Positions 51,072 through 56,675 of a stretch of 56,675 bases of DNA are shown here, in pieces (the first letter of the stretch is position 1; each line of letters opens with the position of its first letter). The DNA is taken from NCBI RefSeq assembly GCF_026130605.1, contig NZ_JANFAU010000019.1, positions 1-56,675 on the forward strand, written 5' to 3'. Source of the stretch: Sphingomonas lycopersici. GTDB taxonomy: Bacteria; Pseudomonadota; Alphaproteobacteria; Sphingomonadales; Sphingomonadaceae. A program made the position numbers and the translations under genes. The notes beneath the pieces were generated by a model. The model worked only from the letters and a program-made list of their open reading frames with translations, ran no database searches and was not told the DNA's origin.

Positions 51072-51292
51072 GCGCGTGCCGATGAAGCAAAAGGCGGCGG
51101 GACTCAAGGCGTTCGATCACCGCGCCGGCGAGTGCGTCCAGCCGCGGGGGAGGGGGCCCGTAAATCTCTTGTGCTCCCGCGAAGGCGAGGACCCAAGGAG
51201 GGGAGACGACCACCCGGCCAGCGCCGGGGGGAAGGGGAAGCAACCTAACGCGCGATACCCTTCTCCTCGAGATCGTGGATCGGGTTCACTGC

Positions 51293-51703
51293 TCAGCCCT
51301 GCGCCAGCGGCGCGAGATATTCCGCGTCGGTCACCTTCTCCATCCAGGTCACCGGCGAGCCGTCGACCGATTCCTGGATGGCGATGTGGGTCATGCCCTC
51401 ATGCGGGGTCGCGCCGTGCCAATGCTTGTGCTCGGCCGGGCACCACAGCACGTCGCCGGCGCGAAATTCGAGCTTCGGGCCGCCCTCGATCTGCGTCCAG
51501 CCGACGCCTTCGGTGACGATCAGCGTCTGCCCCGCGGGGTGCGAATGCCACGCGGTACGCGCGCCGGGCTCGAAGTGAACGATCGCGCCGCCGACGCGCG
51601 ACGGTGCGGGGCGCTGGAATTGGCCGGTGATCGTGACCTTGCCGGTGAAATAGTCCGAGGGCCCGTCGACGGTCTTGAGCTCTGCTTTCCGGGTGATGTC
51701 CAT
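51293..51703 (-). CDS. Single-domain cupin protein
   Basis: A 136-aa cupin. The metal motif is AWHSHPAGQTLIVTEG and the second motif includes CPAEHKHWHGA, so a bound divalent metal is likely. Similar cupins are found near carboxymuconolactone decarboxylases and as small isomerases or stress proteins. MDITRKAELKTVDG, with AAAGGA upstream, was chosen over an ATG seven codons earlier. It is divergent from a LysR regulator that probably controls it. Confidence 0.86.
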   Translation of the reverse strand: MDITRKAELKTVDGPSDYFTGKVTITGQFQRPAPSRVGGAIVHFEPGARTAWHSHPAGQTLIVTEGVGWTQIEGGPKLEFRAGDVLWCPAEHKHWHGATPHEGMTHIAIQESVDGSPVTWMEKVTDAEYLAPLAQG

Positions 51704-51828
51704 CGCGATCGTTCCTTTCTGCATCGGGGCAGCGACCGAACGAATTTAAGCCGTCGAGGGCGCGCGGATTAGCGCCCTCGCGCGCAATGAACTGATGAGC
51801 TTGCCTCAACAAAGTGGTAACAAGCGCC

Positions 51829-52788
51829 ATGCAGCTCAACCGAACCGATCTCGCGGATTTCCTCTATTTCCTCGCGATCGCCCGGCATCGCAGCTTCCGG
51901 CGTGCCGCGCTGGAGATGGGCGTCACGACCTCGGCGCTGAGCCATGCGATGACCGCGCTCGAAGCGCGGCGCGGCGTGCGATTGTTGAACAGGACCACGA
52001 GGAGCGTGACGCTGACCGCGGCGGGCGAGGAACTGCGCGCCTCGATCGAGCGGCCGCTGGAGGCGGTGGGGGAGGCGGCGGAGAACCTCAACCGGTTCCG
52101 CGATACGCCCGCGGGGCGCGTACGGATCAATGTCCTCGGCGATGCGGTGCCGCTGCTGCTCGATCCGGTGATGCCGGTGTTCGTCGCGCGCTATCCCGAG
52201 GTGGAGGTGGACATCAGCGTCAGCAACCGGCTGATCGACGTCATCGCCGGCGGCTTCGACGCCGGTATCCGGTACGGTGGCACCGTGCCCGAGGACATGA
52301 TCGCGCAGCGGCTTTCGCCCAACATCCGCTGGGTCGCGGCGGCGTCGCCCGATTATCTCGCGCGCTTCGGCACGCCGGCGACGCCGCAGGACCTGCACGC
52401 GCACCGCTGCATCGGCATCCGGCTCGGCAACGACCAGCTCTATCATTGGGAATTCGAGCGCGGCGAGGAGGCCGTCACGATCGCGGCACCCGGCCCGCTG
52501 ACCGTCGACGAAAGCCCCGCTGCGATCGGTTTCGGCGTCAGCGGGATCGGCATCATCTATGGCGCGGAACCGGTTCTCGCGCGTTATCTCGACAGCGGCG
52601 CCCTGCGGATCGTGCTCGGCGACTGGGCGCCGATCGGCGGCGGTTTCCATGTTTATTATCCGGGGCGCCGGCAGGTGCCGACCGCGCTGCGTCTGCTGGT
52701 CGATCTCATCCGCGAGATGCGGCCGCTGGGCCGCGATATCAGGAAGGAAGAAGCTCGCGTTTCAGCAGCGGCTCCAGCCAGTCGATGA
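51829..52788 (+). CDS. LysR-family transcriptional regulator
   Basis: A 319-aa LysR regulator. The helix-turn-helix is FRRAALEMGVTTSALSHAMTALE, followed by LLNRTTRSVTLTAAG and an effector domain with VDISVSNRLIDVIAGGFDAGIRYGG. It lies opposite the cupin gene, 125 bases apart, its likely target. The start is the ATG at 51829; no strong Shine-Dalgarno is visible. Its end overlaps the next, convergent LysR gene by 50 bases. Confidence 0.9.
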   Translation: MQLNRTDLADFLYFLAIARHRSFRRAALEMGVTTSALSHAMTALEARRGVRLLNRTTRSVTLTAAGEELRASIERPLEAVGEAAENLNRFRDTPAGRVRINVLGDAVPLLLDPVMPVFVARYPEVEVDISVSNRLIDVIAGGFDAGIRYGGTVPEDMIAQRLSPNIRWVAAASPDYLARFGTPATPQDLHAHRCIGIRLGNDQLYHWEFERGEEAVTIAAPGPLTVDESPAAIGFGVSGIGIIYGAEPVLARYLDSGALRIVLGDWAPIGGGFHVYYPGRRQVPTALRLLVDLIREMRPLGRDIRKEEARVSAAAPASR

Positions 52789-53644
52789 AGACTTCCAGGC
52801 GCCGCGTCACATTGTGACGATGGGGATAGAGCAGGGTGATCGTCATCGGCTCGGCGCGGTGCGCCGGCATGACCTCGACGAGATCCCCGGCGGCCAGATG
52901 ATCCTTCACGTCATAGGCCGGGATCTGGATCAGCCCGAGCCCCGCGAGGCAGCAGGCGATATAGGCCTCGGCGCTGTTGACGATGACATTGCCGGCCAGC
53001 GCGCGCGTATGGACACTGCCGTCGTCGCACCATTCCCAATCCTCAATGCGCCCGGTCGATGGAGACGCATAGCGAACCGCGCGGTGGCCGCCGAGCTCGT
53101 CCGGGTGGAGCGGGGTGCCGAATTCGGCGAGATAGGCCGGGCTGGCGACATTGATCAGCGGCAGGTTCCCGATCGACCGCCCGATCAGGCCGGAATCCGC
53201 CAGCGGCCCCACCCGCACCACGCAGTCGATATTCTCCTGGACGAGGTTCACCGCGCGATCGGTCACCCCCAGGCTGATCTCGATATGCGGATAGCGCTGC
53301 AGGAAGGCGGGCAGCGCCGGCGCGACGATCAGGCGGCCGATCCGCCCCGGGACGTCGATCCGCAGCAAGCCGCTCGGCCCGGCGACGGTTTCGCGGAACA
53401 GCCCCTCGACATCCTCGATCTCGGCGATCACGCGCAGGCAACGTTCGTGAAGCACGATCCCGTCCTGCGTGGGGGTGACGCGCCGCGTCGTCCGGTGGAG
53501 CAGCCGCGCGCCGAGCCGTGCCTCCAGTTCCTGGATCGCGGCGGAAACCGAGGAGCGCGGCATCCCGAGCAGATCCGCCGCGCGGGTGAAACTCGCGCAT
53601 TCGACGACGCGCGCGAAGATGCGGAACAGGTCGATGCGATCCAT
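52739..53644 (-). CDS. LysR-family transcriptional regulator of the SDR gene
   Basis: A 301-aa LysR regulator. The helix-turn-helix is FTRAADLLGMPRSSVSAAIQELEARLG, then LLHRTTRRVTPTQDG, and an effector domain from about residue 92 follows. It is divergent from the SDR dehydrogenase, with a 15-bp dyad between them. The overlap of 50 bases with the neighbouring LysR gene is long for convergent genes but both frames carry clear family sequence to their ends. Confidence 0.9.
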   Translation of the reverse strand: MDRIDLFRIFARVVECASFTRAADLLGMPRSSVSAAIQELEARLGARLLHRTTRRVTPTQDGIVLHERCLRVIAEIEDVEGLFRETVAGPSGLLRIDVPGRIGRLIVAPALPAFLQRYPHIEISLGVTDRAVNLVQENIDCVVRVGPLADSGLIGRSIGNLPLINVASPAYLAEFGTPLHPDELGGHRAVRYASPSTGRIEDWEWCDDGSVHTRALAGNVIVNSAEAYIACCLAGLGLIQIPAYDVKDHLAAGDLVEVMPAHRAEPMTITLLYPHRHNVTRRLEVFIDWLEPLLKRELLPS

Positions 53645-53670
53645 CGGAACAGCCTATTGTTCGTTCGCCA

Positions 53671-53685
53671 TGACATGTGATGTCA
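53671..53685. promoter_or_regulatory. LysR-type dyad in the LysR/SDR divergent region
   Basis: TGACAT (53671-53676) and ATGTCA (53680-53685) are exact complements with a three-base centre, a 15-bp dyad of TGA-N9-TCA form as expected for LysR boxes. It lies 27 bases upstream of the LysR start and 89 bases upstream of the SDR start. Confidence 0.6.
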
Positions 53686-53773
53686 GAATGGTCGCCTTTA
53701 TACCACCAATGCCGGCGCTAATCTGGCGGTGACGGAGCCGATCGCGGCTCCCGACCCCATAGGAGGCACGCGC

Positions 53774-54547
53774 ATGACCGACCATAAAATCAACGGCAAA
53801 ACCATTCTCATCGCTGGGGGCGCCAAGAATCTCGGCGGCCTGATCGCCACGGATCTTGCGGGTCATGGCGCCACGGCGGTCGCGATCCACTATAACAGCG
53901 CGTCGACGGCGGCGGACGCCGAGCGCACCGTGGCCGCGATCCGCGCGGCGGGCGCCGAAGCGCACAGCTTTCAGGCGGATCTCACCACCGCGGGGGCGAT
54001 GGAGCGCCTGTTCGCCGATGCCAAGGCGGCGATGGGCGGCATCGATATCGCCATCAACACGGTCGGCAAGGTCCTCAAAAAGCCGATGATCGAGATATCC
54101 GAGGCGGAATATGACGGCATGACCGCGGTCAATTCCAAGACCGCCTTCTTCTTCCTCAAGGAGGCCGGCAAGCACCTCAACGACAATGGCAAGGTGCTGA
54201 CGGTGGTGACCTCGCTGCTCGGCGCCTACACCCCTTTCTATGCCGCTTATGCGGGGACCAAGGCGCCGGTCGAGCATTTCACCCGCGCCGCTTCGAAGGA
54301 ATTCGGCGCGCGCGGCATTTCGGTGACGGCGATCGGCCCCGGGCCGATGGACACGCCCTTCTTCTATCCGGCCGAGGGCGCCGACGCGGTCGCCTACCAC
54401 AAGACCGCGGCGGCGCTGTCGGCATTCTCGAAGACCGGGCTGACCGATATCGAGGACATCGTTCCCTATATCCGCTTCATGGTCTCCGACGGCTGGTGGA
54501 TGACCGGGCAGACTATCCTGGTGAACGGCGGCTATACGACCAAATAA
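53774..54547 (+). CDS. Short-chain dehydrogenase/reductase
   Basis: A 257-aa classical SDR. The cofactor motif is AGGAKNLGG near residues 14-22, and the catalytic set is S147, Y159 and K163 (YAGTK), with the usual 12-residue Ser-Tyr spacing. The substrate is unknown; FabG-like or sugar/alcohol dehydrogenase roles are possible. AGGAGG is eight bases from the ATG. Probably controlled by the divergent LysR. Confidence 0.92.
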   Translation: MTDHKINGKTILIAGGAKNLGGLIATDLAGHGATAVAIHYNSASTAADAERTVAAIRAAGAEAHSFQADLTTAGAMERLFADAKAAMGGIDIAINTVGKVLKKPMIEISEAEYDGMTAVNSKTAFFFLKEAGKHLNDNGKVLTVVTSLLGAYTPFYAAYAGTKAPVEHFTRAASKEFGARGISVTAIGPGPMDTPFFYPAEGADAVAYHKTAAALSAFSKTGLTDIEDIVPYIRFMVSDGWWMTGQTILVNGGYTTK

Positions 54548-54559
54548 GCCGCGCTCGAA

Positions 54560-54587
54560 CCGCCTCCTCGCGCATCGCGCGAGGCGG
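54560..54587 (+). other. Hairpin after the SDR gene
   Basis: CCGCCTC and GAGGCGG with inner CGCG/CGCG pairing fold into a long GC-rich hairpin 12 bases after the SDR stop. There is no T-run, so it is a possible factor-dependent or stability element. Confidence 0.55.
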
Positions 54588-54616
54588 CGGCAAGCGCCGA
54601 CGACCGATCGCGATCG

Positions 54617-54641
54617 GGAACATCACCCGATATCGTGCGTT
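54617..54641 (+). promoter_or_regulatory. EcfG-type general stress promoter
   Basis: GGAAC (54617-54621) and CGTT (54638-54641) are separated by exactly 16 bases, the consensus of sigma-EcfG promoters in alphaproteobacteria. It is on the coding strand of the HdeD-type gene 258 bases downstream. The 351 bases between the SDR and HdeD genes hold only the hairpin, this promoter and a doubtful small frame. Confidence 0.7.
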
Positions 54642-54761
54642 TCCCGAAACGATCGCGTGAGTCGCATTCCGGCGGCCGCGTCGACGTGAGCGACAGAAGA
54701 GCCGACGCCTCCCGCACGAGCGGAGGCAGCCGACCCCGGCGTCCGGCGCGTACTGGCTGGC

Positions 54762-54899
54762 ATGAACCGCACGACCTCAAACGACGGGCCGACCGGTCCG
54801 CGCGAAGGGCGCGCCCCGACAGACCGATCAACCGTGCCCCGAGGCCGGTCGACGACCCCGATAGCGCGGAAGTTCGACACGATCTTGAGGAGGTTGTGA
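54762..54899 (+). CDS. Possible 45-aa leader peptide
   Basis: An open frame of 45 codons, very basic and rich in Arg, Thr and Pro (MNRTTSNDGPTGPREG, ending RKFDTILRRL). Its TGA overlaps the ATG of the HdeD-type gene. The overlap suggests coupling, but no Shine-Dalgarno is seen and the composition is what random high-GC sequence gives, so support is weak. Confidence 0.25.
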   Translation: MNRTTSNDGPTGPREGRAPTDRSTVPRGRSTTPIARKFDTILRRL

Positions 54900-55582
54900 T
54901 GGATAAACGATTCGCAAGCGGGACGGACGCGATCGGTCGGACGCCCGCTGAGCCCGACGAGATCTCGGTCGAGCCCGAAGATGAACCGTTCAACGAACGC
55001 GCGACCGACCATTGGCCGGCGATCGGGCTGAAGGCCGGTGCCGCAGCGTTGCTCGGCATCGCGCTGATCGCCTGGCCGGCGATGACGGTTGCCGCATTGG
55101 TCGCGGTCTTCGCGGCTTATTGTTTCGCCGATGCGCTCTTCTCGGTCATCCTTGCGACGCATCACGCGCGGATCGGCTCCGGCTGGCTGGCGCTCGGCGC
55201 GGTCGGCCTGATCGACGCGATCACCGGCATCGTCGCGCTTGCCCGCCCCGCGGCAACGGTCGACGCATTGCTCACGATGGTCACCGCCTGGGCGATCATC
55301 GTCGGGCTGGCGACGATATTCGGCGCAGGGCAGCTCAGGCCGGATCATGGACGCGGCTGGCTGATCGGCAGCGGGCTGGCCATCTTCTTCGCCGGCGTTC
55401 TTCTCGGCATCGGCCCGGCGCTGGGTTTCGAGGTGGTCAAATCGTTCCTCGCCGTCGGGCTGCTCGTGTCCGGCGCCTTTCTGTTCGCGCTGGCCTATCA
55501 GCTGCGTCTGCATCGGGGCGATCATCACCACGCGCAACGCCCGGCGTGGCGCGCGGCGACGAGCCACGGCGAGTGGCGATGA
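54899..55582 (+). CDS. HdeD-family (DUF308) membrane protein
   Basis: A 227-aa protein with a soluble acidic N-terminus of about 35 residues and six hydrophobic helices (for example GAAALLGIALIAWPAMTVAALV and LIGSGLAIFFAGVLLGIGP). The paired short repeats are as in HdeD-type acid-resistance proteins. The His-rich tail RGDHHHAQR is unusual. GAGGAGG precedes the ATG. The EcfG-type promoter upstream fits a stress role. Confidence 0.82.
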   Translation: MDKRFASGTDAIGRTPAEPDEISVEPEDEPFNERATDHWPAIGLKAGAAALLGIALIAWPAMTVAALVAVFAAYCFADALFSVILATHHARIGSGWLALGAVGLIDAITGIVALARPAATVDALLTMVTAWAIIVGLATIFGAGQLRPDHGRGWLIGSGLAIFFAGVLLGIGPALGFEVVKSFLAVGLLVSGAFLFALAYQLRLHRGDHHHAQRPAWRAATSHGEWR

Positions 55583-55967
55583 CGGTTGCGGCGGGGCTGC
55601 GCGGGTAGTTGATGGATACGTGGCGGACGATGAGCCGGCCGAGCTCGCTTCAATGGCGCTCGGTGAATTGTGCTGTCTGCTGGATGTTCTGGTGCGCTTA
55701 CAGGACTCGACTTTGGCCGATAAAATATTGATATTTCTGAAGCTTAAGACGCCGCAAAAAACCGTGGTCCCACCCTGGTCCACTGCAAAAATCGGTCGGT
55801 TTTCGGCATCGAACCCGCGACAGAGTGGCCGATTCGAGCTGGCCTCGGTGCCGATTCGAAGGGGCGAATTCCGACGTTTTTGGCTAAGAGCGTAGAGTTC
55901 GTTTTTGCCGCCTCGTTTGTGGAAGCCGCCGATCATCAGGAGGGTGACAAACCTCTCCATCCGGTGG
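55583..55967. other. AT-richer gene-poor region
   Basis: The base composition is visibly more AT-rich than the flanks. It contains AAATAT-TG-ATATTT (55723-55736), two copies of GCCGATTCGA at 55828-55837 and 55850-55859, and a 91-codon frame from a GTG at 55620 that has no recognisable family. It could be a remnant of acquired DNA. A hairpin CCGGTGG/CCACCGG (55961-55967, 55979-55985) straddles the arsR stop. Confidence 0.5.
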
Positions 55968-56300
55968 TTATGCTTCGTCCACCGGCTTATCTCGCCGCGC
56001 GAGAGTGGCGCTCTCCGCCTTGAGCGGGCGTGAGACCGGACAAACTTCCTGCACGAAGCCATGCAGCGTGTTGGCCAGATTGTCGGGGACCAGCCGATAG
56101 AAGACATACTGGCCGCGCTTCTCGCTTGCCACCAGGCCGGCCGCCTCCAGAATTGCCAGGTGCTGCGAGACCGCCGGCTTCGACATTTCAAAGCGCGCGG
56201 CGATCTCGCCCGCATTCAGTTCGGCGTGCGCCAGATAGGCAAGAATCTTCCGCCGGTTGACCGAGGACAAGGCTTCAAACACGCGCTGCATGCGTCCCAT
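55968..56300 (-). CDS. ArsR-family transcriptional regulator
   Basis: A 110-aa winged-helix repressor (AGEIAARFEMSKPAVSQHLAILEAAGLVASEKRGQYVFYRL). The metal-binding CxCxxC of classical ArsR is absent and only one cysteine (EVCPVS) is seen, so sensing is probably not arsenic and may be lipid or redox. The ATG at 56300 has no Shine-Dalgarno and may be leaderless; the second ATG at 56291 has GGGA upstream. It is divergent from the desaturase. Confidence 0.88.
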   Translation of the reverse strand: MGRMQRVFEALSSVNRRKILAYLAHAELNAGEIAARFEMSKPAVSQHLAILEAAGLVASEKRGQYVFYRLVPDNLANTLHGFVQEVCPVSRPLKAESATLARRDKPVDEA

Positions 56301-56356
56301 TTAAGGAATAAGCTAACCACTTGACAAGAGGGGAAGGTATTTAAGAAATAAGTTTA
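56300..56356. promoter_or_regulatory. Paired 17-bp repeats in the ArsR/desaturase region
   Basis: TTTAAGGAATAAGCTAA (56300-56316) and TTTAAGAAATAAGTTTA (56340-56356) match at 14 of 17 positions and are offset by 40 bases, about four helical turns. Between them lies TTGACA (56321-56326), a likely -35 for the desaturase. They are the best candidate ArsR operators. Confidence 0.65.
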
Positions 56357-56376
56357 TCGCTTTCAGGAGAGTCGCG

Positions 56377-56675
56377 ATGGCCGAGATGCACGATCCACAC
56401 GCCGTCAATTCGCTGGTCGCCATAGCCGGCGCCAGCTCGGTCGAGGGGCGCGTGCGATGGGATCCCGTCCACTCGCTCTGGAATGGCGGCATGATGCTCG
56501 CGGCGCTGATCCTCTGCCCGCTGACCGCGACACCGGGGGCGGTGATCGTCTTCGCCCTCACCACAGGCGCGGGCCTGCTGCTGGGGCATAGCGTCGGCTT
56601 CCACCGGCGCCTTATCCACCGCAGCTTCGAATGCCCGCGCGCGGTCGAATATATCCTGGTCTGGTTTGGCGCGGC
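56377..56675 (+). CDS. Fatty-acid (acyl-CoA) desaturase, truncated by the window end
   Basis: The visible 99 residues (MAEMHDPHAVNSLVAIAGA onward) have two hydrophobic stretches and the first histidine box HRRLIH in GHSVGFHRRLIHRSFECP, typical of delta-9-type membrane desaturases that insert double bonds into acyl chains using a di-iron centre. AGGAGA precedes the ATG. The gene continues beyond the window. Confidence 0.85.
   Translation, partial: MAEMHDPHAVNSLVAIAGASSVEGRVRWDPVHSLWNGGMMLAALILCPLTATPGAVIVFALTTGAGLLLGHSVGFHRRLIHRSFECPRAVEYILVWFGA

Noticed and set aside
55620..55895. A 91-codon frame starting at GTG
   Set aside because: No Shine-Dalgarno and no family resemblance, and it lies in an AT-richer stretch where frames stay open less reliably; reported only as part of the region.
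1..56675. CRISPR arrays, tRNA or rRNA genes, integrases
   Set aside because: No regular repeat-spacer series, cloverleaf-like element or recombinase was seen in reading both strands by eye; small RNAs cannot be excluded.

Overview
The window is high-GC DNA from a sphingomonad-type alphaproteobacterium (Sphingomonas sensu lato; inferred from protein character, gene order and an FAT GUY/HWE plus EcfG-type stress signature, not from a database match). Coding density is high, so most antisense open frames are artefacts of codon bias. No tRNA, rRNA, CRISPR array, integrase or intact insertion sequence was seen.

Layout. 1-20 kb is mixed chromosomal content: galE and a CitE-like lyase; a PAP2 phosphatase; an OprB-type porin; a LysR regulator divergent from a pirin/WrbA/DODA-type dioxygenase cassette; an M15 peptidase; an RluA-type pseudouridine synthase coupled to the ribosome-rescue hydrolase ArfB; a free methionine-R-sulfoxide reductase; an M28 peptidase; a PIN-domain toxin-antitoxin pair; a universal stress protein; pyruvate dehydrogenase E2 and E3 with a 69-aa membrane protein between them; a polytopic membrane protein whose reading frame contains a perfect dispersed palindrome; a GFA-domain protein; a secreted amidohydrolase; and a ParDE-like pair whose toxin gene is frameshifted.

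20-41.5 kb is the ribosomal superregion: str (rpsL-rpsG-fusA-tuf), rpsJ, S10 (rplC to rpsQ), spc (rplN to adk) and alpha (rpsM-rpsK-rpoA-rplQ). Features of note are Arg at S12 position 88, a terminator after rpsJ followed by a structured rplC leader, an acyltransferase gene inserted between rpmD and rplO, and compact perfect hairpins in the longer intercistronic spacers. guaA follows the rplQ terminator.

43-56.7 kb is accessory and regulatory: a GAF/PAS multi-sensor HWE histidine kinase overlapping a single-domain FAT GUY-type response regulator; a DUF2946/TonB-receptor/PepSY operon that may serve metal (perhaps copper) uptake; a cupin and LysR pair; a second LysR divergent from an SDR dehydrogenase with a clean dyad between them; an HdeD-type membrane protein behind an exact GGAAC-N16-CGTT (EcfG-type general stress) promoter; an AT-richer gene-poor stretch; and an ArsR regulator divergent from a fatty-acid desaturase that runs off the window, with paired 17-bp repeats between them.

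Starts were moved inward from the longest open frame wherever a Shine-Dalgarno match, overlap with the upstream stop, or family length supported it. Functions are from motif and family recognition by eye; nothing was searched or computed.
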